64,000 nt of DNA, taken from the NCBI GenBank assembly GCA_001312325.1, contig BBDJ01000003.1:1-64000 (forward strand). Reading direction: 5' to 3'. The notes under the pieces are model-generated. The model ran no database searches, had not been told where the DNA came from, and saw only the letters and a program-made list of their open reading frames with translations. The position numbers and the translations under genes are program-made. Origin of the DNA: Lysinibacillus pakistanensis (GTDB lineage: Bacteria > Bacillota > Bacilli > Bacillales_A > Planococcaceae). Positions within the stretch are counted from its first letter, which is position 1. Every line of letters starts with the position of its first letter. Shown piece by piece: positions 46,537-55,898 of this stretch.

Positions 46537-46764
46537 ATGCATACAGTAGTATTAGTTTCATTAATTATCGTATCATTAGCATTGATTGTTGTCGTATTAC
46601 TTCAATCTAGTAAAAGTGCAGGCTTGTCAGGTGCCATCTCGGGTGGAGCTGAACAACTATTTGGAAAACAAAAAGCACGTGGTATGGATCTTATCCTTCA
46701 CCGTGCAACAATTGTGTTAGCAATTTTATTCTTTATTTTAGCAATCGCGATTACAAAAATCTAA
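46537..46764 (+). CDS. secG: preprotein translocase subunit SecG
   Basis: 75 aa with two membrane helices: [19 protein letters not shown] and [16 protein letters not shown], linked by [20 protein letters not shown], the conserved SecG loop. It assists SecYE in export. ATG 46537 follows GGGAGGTG; an upstream in-frame GTG is too close to that site. First gene of the secG-est-rnr-smpB-ssrA region conserved in Bacillus. Confidence 0.97.
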   Translation: MHTVVLVSLIIVSLALIVVVLLQSSKSAGLSGAISGGAEQLFGKQKARGMDLILHRATIVLAILFFILAIAITKI

Positions 46765-46783
46765 TAGTTGAAGATATATCGCC

Positions 46784-46815
46784 TAACCGAATTGGTTGGG
46801 CGTTTTCTTTTATCC
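46784..46815 (+). terminator. terminator after secG
   Basis: CGCC-AACC and GGTT-GGCG arms around GAATT, then TTTTCTTTT. Confidence 0.8.
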
Positions 46816-46830
46816 AAGATGTAAATGAGA

Positions 46831-46884
46831 ATAGACGGATAGAAACCGAAAGTGATGGATAGGACCATTAAATAGACGGATAAG
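46831..46884. repeat. 21-bp tandem repeat array, GGATAG family, locus B
   Basis: GGATAG/GGATAA at 46837, 46857 and 46878 (spacing 20 and 21 bp), with TAGAC or AGTGAT before the hexamer. Directly after the secG terminator and before the esterase promoter region. Confidence 0.8.
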
Positions 46885-46962
46885 CGCATCATCACTGATG
46901 TAGAATCTCTAGTAAATGGCTATAATGGTGATAGTATGTATTGGTATGAAGGAGAGCTTGCA

Positions 46963-47710
46963 ATGAACAAAACTTTATCTCAACCATTTTTCTTTCAGGC
47001 AGGACCACGTGCAGTATTATTATTGCATGGTTTTACAGGAAGCTCAGCAGATGTTCGAATGCTTGGTAGATTTTTAGAGAAAAAAAGGGTATACTACATT
47101 AGCACCTCACTATAAAGGTCACGGTGTGGAACCAGAAGAACTTATCACAACAGGACCTGCTGATTGGTGGCAGGATGTCGTAGCTGCCTATAAGCAGTTA
47201 CAGGATGCTGGTTATCAGGAGATTGCAGTTGCAGGTCTTTCATTAGGCGGTGTGATGGCACTTAATGTGGCATTAAATAACCCAGTAAAAGGAATCGTTA
47301 CAATGTGTGCCCCGATGACAATGCGTACAACCGATGTCATGTTTGAGGGAGTCTTGAAATATGCAAGAGACTATAAGAAATTTCAAGGCAAACAGGATGA
47401 GCAAATCGAAGCAGAGGTTACAAGCATTGCTGAAAAAGGTATGCCATCTTTACAGGAGCTACGAGAATTTATTGTACGTACCCGTCAAGAAATTGACATG
47501 ATTTATGCCCCAATCTTTGTCGTTCAAGCAACAAATGACGAGGTAATTGAGACAGAATCTGCCAACATTATATATAATCAAACAGAGTCACTTGAAAAGC
47601 ACATCAAGTGGTATGAAAACTCAAAGCATGTTATTACATTAGATCAAGAAAAAGATCAGTTACATGAAGATATTTATCGCTTTTTAGAAGGCCTAAATTG
47701 GGCACAATAA
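46963..47710 (+). CDS. est: carboxylesterase (Est/YvaK type)
   Basis: An alpha/beta hydrolase of about 249 aa that hydrolyses short acyl esters. Oxyanion region [15 protein letters not shown], nucleophile in [12 protein letters not shown], acid residue near [10 protein letters not shown] and histidine in [20 protein letters not shown]. One A-run break near 47085. ATG 46963 follows AAGGAGAG. Position between secG and rnr matches Bacillus yvaK. Confidence 0.93.
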
Positions 47711-47743
47711 ACAAATAGGATTTTCTCATGAAGGAGGGAAATT

Positions 47744-50242
47744 ATGAAAGACCAAAAGGATTCACTACAAAATCGTTTACTCGAATTTTTCGGTGAAGAA
47801 GATTATAAACCTTTAACCGTTGGCGAAATTGAGGACGTATTTGGCTTTGAGGATGCTGACGAGTTTAAAGAGCTTGTAAAAACTTTAGTGCGCATGGAGG
47901 GGGAGGGCTTAGTTGTCCGTTCACGCTCTAATCGTTATGGCTTGCCAGAGCGCATGAATTTACTAAGAGGTAAATTTATCGGTCATGCAAAGGCTACGGC
48001 TTTGTGACGCCTGATATCGAGGGAATGGATGATGTCTTCATTCCACCACATGAAGTAAATGGTGCTATTAACGGTGATATTGTCCTGATCCGCGTGTTAA
48101 AGGAATCATTCGGTGATCGTCGAGAAGGAACGGTAACAAAGGTAGTTGAACGTGGACAAACAAGCTTTGTCGGCACTTTCCAGGCAAATCGTGGCTTTGG
48201 CTTTGTTGTCTTAGACGATAAAAAGCTACCAATGGATATTTTTATCGCAAAAGGTGATACATTAGGTGCTGTTGACGGACACAAGGTTGTCGTTGAGGTC
48301 GCTACTTGGCAAGAGGATTTAAAATCAGCTACAGGCTATATTACAAAGATTTTAGGCCATAAAAATGATCCAGGTGTGGATATTCTTTCTATATTATATA
48401 AGCACGATATTCCACCAGAGTTCCCTGATGAAGTGATTGCTGCTGCACAAAGAGTACCAGATGAAATTACTGAGGCTGATATAGAGGGCCGCCGTGATTT
48501 ACGTCATGAAACGATTGTCACAATCGATGGAGCAGACGCAAAGGATTTGGATGATGCAGTTACTGTAACAAAAAAATGGTGACGGTACTTATAAGCTTGG
48601 CGTACATATTGCAGACGTTAGTTATTATGTAACGCAAGGCTCAGTCATTGACATTGAAGCCTATGATCGTGCGACAAGTGTATATTTAACAGACCGTGTA
48701 ATCCCAATGATTCCACATCGTTTATCGAATGGTATCTGTTCCTTAAATCCTCAGGTTGATCGATTAACATTGTCCTGTGAAATGATTATCGATGCTAATG
48801 GGAATGTGATTTCACATGAAATTTTCCAAAGTGTCATTAAAACAACAGAGCGCATGACGTATAAGGACGTTTACAAAATATTAGTAGAGCAGGACGAGGA
48901 GCTAATTACCCGTTACGAACCTCTTGTACCAATGTTTAAAAACATGGCAGAGCTATCATCGATTTTACGTCATAAACGTGAAATGCGTGGAGCAATTGAC
49001 TTTGACTTTAAAGAATCCAAAGTTATTGTCAACGAGGATGGCTGGCCAGTAGATATTGAACTACGCGAACGTACAGTAGCAGAGAAATTAATTGAAGATT
49101 TTATGCTAGCTGCCAATGAAACCGTAGCAGAGCACTTCCACTGGATGAATGTACCGTTCCTATACCGTATTCACGAAGATCCAAAGCCAGAAAAGCTCCA
49201 ACGCTTCTTTGAATTTGTCACGAATTTCGGTATTTTAATTAAAGGTACTGGCAACACCGTTCATCCAAAAGCTTTACAGGATGTTTTAAAGGCGATTGAG
49301 GGAATGCCAGAGGAGCCTGTGATTTCAACGATGCTTCTACGCTCGATGCAGCAGGCAAAATATTATCCAGAAAGCCTTGGTCACTTTGGCTTATCAACAG
49401 ATTTCTATACACACTTTACATCACCAATTCGTCGTTACCCAGACTTAATCGTGCATCGTTTAATTCGGACGTATTTAATTAATAAAGATACATCGAGAGA
49501 AACGATTGCACAATGGAGTATGGCAATGGATGAAATTGCTGACCATACATCAGAGCGTGAACGCCGAGCTGTCGATGCAGAGCGTGATACCGATTCACTG
49601 AAAAAGGCCCAATATATGTCCGATAAAATTGGTGAGGAGTTCGAAGGAATCGTCTCATCCATCACAAACTTTGGAATTTTCGTGGAGCTACCAAATACGA
49701 TTGAAGGACTTGTCCATATTAGCAATATGACAGATGACTACTACCATTTTGACGATCGTCAAATGATTATGATTGGTGAACGAACAAATCGTCAATTCCG
49801 TATTGGTGATGAGGTCATGGTTCGTGTAGCAAATGTTATTATTGAGGAGTCATCCATTGACTTTGAAATCGTTGGAATGGTAACTTCATATGGACGAACA
49901 CGCAAAGCAGCCCCTACTGTTATTCACGCTCGTAAAAATTACAGTGACAACAAAGGCGGAAGCAGCAGCCGTAGAGGTGGTCGTAATGAGGACGATCGAG
50001 GTGGCCGTGGAGGTCGTAGAGGCGGTCGCAGCGAGGAAGAACGAAGCAGTCGTGGCAGTCGCAGAGGTGGTCGCAACGAGGAAGAAAGAGGCAAACGCGG
50101 AGAGCGCCGTGAAAGCGACCGTGATCCACGAGGCAGCCGCAAAGATGGCTCAAGCCCAGGTCCTAAAAAACGCGTAAAGCAAAAACAAAAGTTCTATGAG
50201 GGCATTGCTAAGAAGAACAAAAAGAAAAAAATCAAAACGTAA
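47744..50242 (+). CDS. rnr: ribonuclease R with arginine/glycine-rich C-terminal tail
   Basis: A 3'-5' exoribonuclease that degrades structured RNA and works with tmRNA in non-stop mRNA decay. The N-terminal winged helix is followed by cold-shock domains ([18 protein letters not shown]). The RNB catalytic domain reads [27 protein letters not shown] and [20 protein letters not shown], with [20 protein letters not shown] near its end. An S1 domain ([20 protein letters not shown]) follows. The tail of about 90 residues has repeated [18 protein letters not shown] units and a lysine-rich end. About 833 aa. Frame breaks near 48000 and 48573. ATG 47744 follows AAGGAGGG. Confidence 0.96.
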
Positions 50243-50312
50243 ATAAATTCATTAACAATCCAATGCGAGCAGGTTAACCCCTGCTCAACCTTTAAATTAG
50301 AGGGTGAAGAAT

Positions 50313-50807
50313 ATGGCAAAAGGTACTGGGAAAGTATTAGCACAAAACAAAAAAAGCAGGACATGACTACTTCATAGAAGAGACAATTGAAGCAGGCATG
50401 ATGCTAACAGGCACAGAAATAAAATCCATCCGTGCAGGCAAAGTCCAGCTCAAAGACTCCTTTGTCCGCATCCGCAATGGCGAAGCATGGATCAGCAATA
50501 TGCATGTCAGCCATTCGATCAAGGCAACCGCTTCAACCACGACCCACTACGCGCCCGCAAGCTGCTGCTCCATAAAAAGCAAATCGGCGAGCTAGTCGGT
50601 GCCGTTAAACGTGACGGCTACACAATCGTCCCATTAAAAATGTACATCAAGGACGGCTACGCCAAGCTCCTAATCGGCGTAGGTAAAGGGAAAAAAAGAC
50701 TACGACAAACGCGACGACATGCGCAAAAAAAGAAGCCAAACGTGAGATGGAACGTGCCTTTAAAGCAAAAAAAATCAATTTTAATAGATTGGGAGAAAGC
50801 TCACTAG
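50313..50807 (+). CDS. smpB: SsrA-binding protein SmpB
   Basis: Binds tmRNA and delivers it to stalled ribosomes. It starts [20 protein letters not shown] (corrected), then [20 protein letters not shown] and [20 protein letters not shown], the OB-fold core, with [20 protein letters not shown] and the basic C-terminal tail. About 164 aa. Frame breaks occur at A runs near 50348, 50695 and 50728 and one near 50510. ATG 50313 follows AGAGGGTG. It lies 340 bp before ssrA. Confidence 0.95.
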
Positions 50808-50824
50808 TGTTGGTGAGCTTTTTG
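50794..50824 (+). terminator. terminator overlapping the end of smpB
   Basis: AAAGCTCAC and GTGAGCTTT arms around TAGTGTTG, followed by TTG. The stop codon sits in the loop. Confidence 0.8.
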
Positions 50825-50869
50825 CTTTGGGTTTGGAGCGGGTGGGAGTGCGGTGCGTGGCGAGGTGAG

Positions 50870-50966
50870 GCGAGGCGGATAGAATGGCGGAAGTGAAGGA
50901 TAGAAGTTGAGATGTGACGGATAGAACTGCGAGAATGATGGATAGAATAGAGAAACCGATGGATAG
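50870..50966. repeat. 21-bp tandem repeat array, GGATAG family, locus C
   Basis: GGATAG at 50877, 50898, 50919, 50940 and 50961, exactly 21 bp apart. The best-conserved context is GTGACGGATAGAAC or GATGGATAGAATA. This is the longest of the three arrays in the window, again directly after a terminator (smpB) and before ssrA. Confidence 0.9.
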
Positions 50967-51008
50967 GTTCTACTGTTCAAGCCAATTTCTTCTAAGTTAG
51001 CAGGATAC

Positions 51009-51037
51009 TTGAACTATCGTTAGTTTTGTTTTATAAT
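51009..51037 (+). promoter_or_regulatory. candidate ssrA promoter
   Basis: TTGAAC (51009-51014), 17-bp spacer, TATAAT (51032-51037). The mature tmRNA begins about 115 bases downstream, so a processed leader is implied. A weaker alternative (TTGAAC at 51116) is closer. Confidence 0.55.
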
Positions 51038-51150
51038 ATGTATTACTGATTGCCAGATTTCATGGAAGCGTACTTTTAGCTCCCACCGTACTAGAAGCAA
51101 TTCTAGCTCCTTTCCTTGAACGAGGCCAAGCCGCTTCGATTCATATTCAA

Positions 51151-51503
51151 GGGGACGTTACGGATTCGACAGGGATGGTTCAAGCTTTGGTCGCGCGTCG
51201 GAGGGCTCGGCTCCGTCATCAACGACAGTTATATAATAACTGGCAAACAACAAAACTTAGCTTTCGCAGCGTAAGCTCTTAAGCGCTCCGCCTCTCTATC
51301 GCCCATGTAGAGAACGTGGGGCCCAACTTTAGTGGGATACGGTCGATGGTGCCACCTGAGTCATCGGCAAGAGATTTCCAGGTTAGCGTACAGGACGCCT
51401 GTTTGTCGGCATAATGTTACGTGAATCGTAAATAGGCAAACTACACGCGTAGAAGCTGAAGTATTGGAGTCTTTGGACGCGGGTTCGACTCCCGCCGTCT
51501 CCA
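51151..51503 (+). ncRNA. ssrA: transfer-messenger RNA (tmRNA)
   Basis: Rescues ribosomes stalled on broken mRNAs. The 5' end GGGGACGTTACGGATTCGAC pairs its first seven bases with CGTCTCC at 51497-51502. The T-arm is GCGGGTTCGACTCCCGC. The tag frame at 51242-51274 encodes GKQQNLAFAA followed by a stop. The discriminator A is at 51503 and CCA is not encoded. The last 22 bases are part of the 23-bp attachment repeat of the neighbouring integrated element, which restores a functional 3' end on insertion. Confidence 0.97.
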
Positions 51504-51504
51504 T
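51482..51504 (+). repeat. attL core: left 23-bp direct repeat of the integrated element
   Basis: Identical to 63422-63444. It covers the T-arm 3' half and acceptor end of tmRNA (GGTTCGACTCCC to the CTCCAT end). This is the typical target of a tyrosine recombinase. Confidence 0.93.
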
Positions 51505-51529
51505 TTTATGGAATCAAATGATTTCACAG

Positions 51530-51574
51530 AGTGTCAAAACCCTTGATAATACAAGGTTTTGGCACTTTTTTTAA
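51530..51574 (+). terminator. terminator at the left end of the island
   Basis: AGTGTCAAAACC and GGTTTTGGCACT arms with an inner TTG/CAA-like stem, followed by seven T. Placed 27 bases after the tmRNA 3' end, it supplies a terminator for ssrA on element DNA. Confidence 0.85.
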
Positions 51575-51603
51575 TTTCATCCAATTTCACCTGTTTTCAT
51601 TCA

Positions 51604-51639
51604 AATCTAGTCAATTTCTAGTCAAAACTAAGTCAAAAA
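51604..51639. repeat. left arm-type direct repeats near the integrase end
   Basis: Three AGTCAA(A) repeats occur in 36 bp: CTAGTCAATTT, CTAGTCAAAA and TAAGTCAAAAA. Two more (GTAGTCAAA) occur at the other end, at 63340-63359. Candidate arm sites for the integrase N-terminal domain. Confidence 0.6.
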
Positions 51640-51640
51640 C

Positions 51641-52813
51641 TTAACCTTCTAAATAGCTAACAAACTTCTGTATAGCGCCTTCTTTCGCCTTTTTTTGTGA
51701 CGTGTGTATAAATGTCTAAAGTAGTTTTTACATCAGAATGCCCAAGTCGATCTTGAACTTCTTTAATGCTCGCACCAGCTTCGAATAAAAGTGAGCAGTG
51801 CGTATGACGTAAACCATGTGGTGATACTTTCTTCAAAGTGTATTTGTTTTGAACACTATACATCCATTTCTGAACTTGACCAGGCTGGACAAAATCGTTT
51901 TTTTGTATTACTAAACATCAATTGATTTTTCTTCAGCGTATTGATGCCTAACTGAATATATTGCTGCTTTTGAAGCTTATTCCATTCTTTCAAGATCGAT
52001 AAAGTTGTTTCATCTAATTTGATCATGCGAGGTTTACCAGTCTTAGTGGTCTTCAAATAAAGCTGTGTTTGTTTGCCACGTCCAATAGCTTTATTAATAG
52101 TTAACTCACTTTCCACAAAGTTCACATCATTCCATGTTAAAGCTAACGCCTCGCTTTTACGCATACCTGTATAAGCAATTAAACGGAATAGCGCATATGC
52201 TTTATAGTTAAGGTGATCTTTTGCTTTCTCTAAAAATAAAATTAACTCTTCCTTTGTATAAAAGTTTTCATTTTCATCTTCAGCACTCTCCGTAAAAGCC
52301 TTCTTAACTTTTGTCTCAACATGAGTGAAAGGATTCGTTTGAATAAAGCCATGCACAATAGCGAAATCTAATACCTTTTTAGCATAAGACTTAATGGTAC
52401 GAGCCTTTTTAACCTTTGAAGCCCATTCATTGTAATGTTTTTGACAAATAGCAATCGTAATTTTCTCGATACGATAGTTGCCCATAGAAGGTAAGATATG
52501 ATTTTTAAAGTAGCCGACTGTTTTAACAAATGTACTTTCTTCAACAGTTTTTTTCGTATTGAGTGATCCAAAGATCGTATACTTCCTGATATGTCTCTGT
52601 GCTTTTTTTGTTTGTAGGTGCCTTCAGAGACTTGAAGTTTGATACGTGCTAAAGCAAGTTCAGCTTCTTTTTTTCGTTTTATAACCTCTACGGGTAGTAC
52701 TGCGAGCTTTACCTGTAAGCTCGTCTACACCTAAATAAACTTGGAATTTATATAACGTTTTGCCATCTTTATTTTCATAACTTTTGATGGGTGAAGAATT
52801 ATTTTTTTGTCAT
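51641..52813 (-). CDS. int: tyrosine recombinase (phage-type integrase)
   Basis: Catalyses integration and excision at the ssrA 3' end. Corrected start MTKNNSSPIKSYENKDGKTL (ATG 52813 after GGAGGG), an arm-binding domain (YKFQVYLGVDELTGKARSTT), a core SAM-like domain (TYQEVYDLWITQYEKTVEES) and the catalytic domain. Catalytic residues: Arg in YTGMRKSEALALTW, His-x-x-Arg in HGLRHTHCSLLFEAGASI, a second His region in LGHSDVKTT and Tyr in LDIYTHVTKK. The corrected end is FVSYLEG. About 391 aa. Frame breaks near 51685, 51900, 52550, 52600, 52670 and 52800. Confidence 0.95.
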
Positions 52814-52915
52814 AGTGACCCTCCTAATATCGTTGCGGGGGCAAGATATAAAGAGAGGATTGATCCTCACAGTTATAATATATAATTTAACTGGTGAAAA
52901 ATCCTCTTGTAGTAT

Positions 52916-53174
52916 TTAAAAGCTGTGTTCTTCTAGGAAGCGGTCGATTTCTTTTTTTTGATACGCGTTTGATGCCTTCAATTTCGCATACTTTTAACCC
53001 TAAAGTTCTAAACTTTATAAAGGTGTTATAAGATACACCAGTGTACTTTGCTCCGTCTGTTAGACTAAACCATTCTTGTAATGTTAAGGGCTTCGGGTAT
53101 TTTTCTAATAAATTCTTAGTTTCTGATACAATAAATTGTTTGAGTTTTTCTTCAAATTCTTTTTCTTTTAACAT
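52916..53174 (-). CDS. small HTH protein, candidate excisionase or regulator
   Basis: About 86 aa. N-terminal helix MLKEKEFEEKLKQFIVSETK, then LTLQEWFSLTDGAKYTGVSY and NTFIKFRTLGLKVCEIEGIK, an AlpA/MerR-like helix-turn-helix of the kind found in excisionases. Corrected C-terminus RVSKKEIDRFLEEHSF. Frame break at an A run near 52958. It is located between the integrase and the helicase, as excisionase genes often are. Ribosome site AAGGAGA. Confidence 0.7.
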
Positions 53175-53305
53175 AATATTGTCTCCTTAAAGTGTATTAG
53201 AAATATTTGTTGTACCTTGTTTTTAGCAAAGAAATCTTTTCTATTTACTATTTTATTTATTTTTTTTACTAGGATTTTCCATATATTTATGAAGAGTTTA
53301 ATACT

Positions 53306-54995
53306 TTACACTTCGTAAGTTGTATCTTTTAGCCCTATACCAATATATCCATACTTATTTTCGCTATTTAGTCTAAAACGAGTATAGGTTAAATTGGTTA
53401 TTGTTTTCATATGCTTATGAAACATTCTAGAGCTCTCTTCAATCATACCGTAGCTACGACAATATTTTTTTATATGCAGTTTCTAAAACGTCATTATGTG
53501 TTTTTGAATCAGGATTCATATAACAACATGATTTTATAAAACTATCAATTGAATTAGTTTGCTCAGAATATTCCTTAGCCATCCTTTCAATTTGCTCGCA
53601 TGAAGTGAACTGATAATTATTATCAATCCAACGTTGTAAACCGATTAACGCCCAATGAGCAATATATGAGGTCTCTTTTATTAGCTTGTCAAATAGACGA
53701 ATATCCTGCTCTTCTTTCGGTACTTGATGATTAAATGGAAAAATTACAAGTCTTTCACTAAAAGCATTTGATTTATCAATACCTTTTATTGTAGGTAAAT
53801 GGTTTCCCGCAAATATAAGAGCCGCTTTGTTAATAAATTTAAAAGCTTGGCCGTATAAGTAGCGAGCCATAACATAGTCTCCACCAGATAATTTTTTTGA
53901 AATTATCTAAACGATTAAGAGCTATTTCAGATGTTTCACCACAGGTATTTAACTTTTTTTTCGAAAAGTTGACATAAAAAGCTTTGCTGATTAAGTTCAC
54001 TAAAACTAAGATTAGTAAAGAAATCTGGACCCACTAAGTATTCTAAAAGTCTCAAGATAATGGATTTACCTGAATCCTTTACTCCAACAAGATAAGGAAT
54101 AACCTTGACATCTCTTATCTCTGAAATCACATAACCAAAAAGCTCTTGTAACCTCATATATAGCCTTTGGTCTCCACCAGTGATTTGACTCATGAAGTTT
54201 TCAAATACTGGTCCTTTAGGTATACCCCTTAGCGGATATTCTGCATTTAATACAGATGTAAAGAAATAATCAGGATTATGTGGATGGGTTGAAAAATCTT
54301 TTATGCGAATAATACAATTAGAAAATGCAACAAATGACTTTCGTGGTACCAATAACTCATCATTTATTTTCATTTCATCTTTAGCTATTATCCACCGGAG
54401 TATCTCTTGACTAGTGTTAAACGAAATTTGATTTTTATATTTATCCGGTGTATTTTGTCGAATAAAAATATCTGCATTTTCACCTGTAAGACCTACAAAA
54501 TACCCTAACGTTTGATTCCAGTAGTACAAATTATCTTCTATAACTGCAAACCTATGGGTATTCATTAATAGTTCTGCTAGTAAATAATTTGACATTTTTA
54601 CTTGACTTTTATTTTTAAGGGTAGATGAAACTTGTTGATATGACATTTTATTTTTATAAATAATTTCTTTAGATTGTGATTCTTGTAAGTCTGAGTTCAG
54701 CGGAGTGAATTCTTGACTCAGTTTATCCCCAAAAGTATTTAATAAATTGTAATGTTCATCCGGATCTGAAACTTTTATTGATTTTCTATGATTATAGTGT
54801 TTTTTTTGAGGAATTAACTTCTTTTGATTGTGATTCCTGTATGTCTTTGTTAAGAAGTTTTAGATTTGGGAACAACATATCTCCAAAAGTATTGATTTTA
54901 ATGTCATGTTCTTTAGGTTCAATTTTCTTGAAATTTTGTTCCAATGTATCTCCAAAAAGATTCATGGGATTTTTTTTATCTTTATTCCAATCCAT
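53306..54995 (-). CDS. D5-type primase-helicase (phage/plasmid replication ATPase)
   Basis: A superfamily 3 helicase of about 563 aa, probably replicating the excised element. ATG 54995 follows AGGGGGAA. Residues 10-110 contain three copies of an N-x-FGD-x-L segment (NLFGDTLEQNFKKIEPK, NTFGDMLFPNLKLLN, NTFGDKLSQEFTPLN), the last two with DIQESQSKE/DLQESQSKE. Then a D5_N-like domain, Walker A VGVKDSGKSIILRLLEYL, Walker B region (corrected) and NKAALIFAGNHLPTIKGID, the sensor segment. Frame breaks near 54800, 53950, 53895 and 53465. No primase motif is obvious. Confidence 0.85.
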
Positions 54996-55567
54996 CGTCT
55001 TGTTCCCCCTTCTCTTTGCCGTTTTCGAAATGACATTCTTCATCTAATTCTTGAAACCTTGGGAGTGCATCTCTAACTATAGATTTCAATAAACGATGTA
55101 AGGGTTTTGTCGTAGCGAAGACATGTTCTCTCACAGTGTCATTAGTTACTGGATCATGTGTACATAATGTTAATGCTGCTGTATTTTCATATTCCCAGTA
55201 AATATAAAGTCTATCACTACTGTTAAGAATTCTCTTAGATGAAATTTTTAAATTAAAATCTTCAGATGAAACGTAAATGATGTTGTTTTCTTTTTTTTCT
55301 ACAATCGACACCGATATAAATATTAGATGAAGACTTAAAACCCTCAATTGAGGAGAATTCAAATGTTTTTTCATCAAAGCAACCTTTAACAAAAGATTGG
55401 GTATCTTTTTGAAGTATTAAAAGAGCAGTATGAAGCTTTACTGGCGTTTTAGTAAGCCCTGATAATAGTATTTCATCCTGTATTTGTACACAAAATGCAT
55501 TTCCTTGATTTTCCAAACTGTAACTTTGTAGGTCTTTAAATTGTTTATAATATTTTGATGGTTTCAT
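54982..55567 (-). CDS. unrecognised protein of the island replication module
   Basis: Corrected product about 195 aa: MKPSKYYKQFKDLQSYSLEN, ILLSGLTKTPVKLHTALLIL, GCFDEKTFEFSSIEGFKSSS, SEDFNLKISSKRILNSSDRL, ending EECHFENGKEKGEQDDGLE. No membrane segment or known motif. The acidic C-terminus overlaps the helicase start by 14 bases, so they are translationally coupled and probably act together, for example in replication initiation. Frame break at A runs near 55290-55310. Start ATG 55567 rather than TTG 55576, which abuts the GAAAGGG site. Confidence 0.65.
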
Positions 55568-55898
55568 ATTTAACAACCCTTTCTTTTTTTGTTCATTAGA
55601 ACTATAAAAATCTTATATTTTTAAAGATTTTTAAAAAAAGGTATGTAGATTACAGGTGTGTATTTGTGATTTGTAATCTAGGGGTATTGCGAAAATATAG
55701 AATTTATGGTATTGAGACTCGTTAATAGTGTTCAAGTTGTTCATAGTGTTCAATAAAAGTTTTATTAATAAAGGTATATAAAATAAGTTTAAATATTATT
55801 TTTTTAGTTAATAAAAATGAGATGTAATTATTATGTATAATAAAGATAATTAAATTACATTGAACAAGTTGAACGGAATTTTTGGGAGGAAGATAAAG
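55568..55898. promoter_or_regulatory. divergent control region of the island
   Basis: Four GTTCAA half-sites: two direct TAGTGTTCAA copies (55726-55735 and 55744-55753, 18 bp apart) and two inverted TTGAAC copies (55860-55865 and 55869-55874). A TATAAT is at 55836-55841 for the rightward gene. The arrangement suggests one DNA-binding protein controlling both arms. No repressor gene is recognised in the island. Confidence 0.6.

Noticed and set aside
49920..50177. Leucine/arginine/histidine-rich frames on the other strands over the rnr tail
   Set aside because: They are shadows of the repetitive RGG-coding DNA and have no ribosome sites.
50870..50966. Possible CRISPR array at the 21-bp GGATAG repeats
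   Set aside because: The unit is continuous, with a 6-12 bp conserved core and no separate unique spacers of 30 bp or more. No cas genes are nearby.
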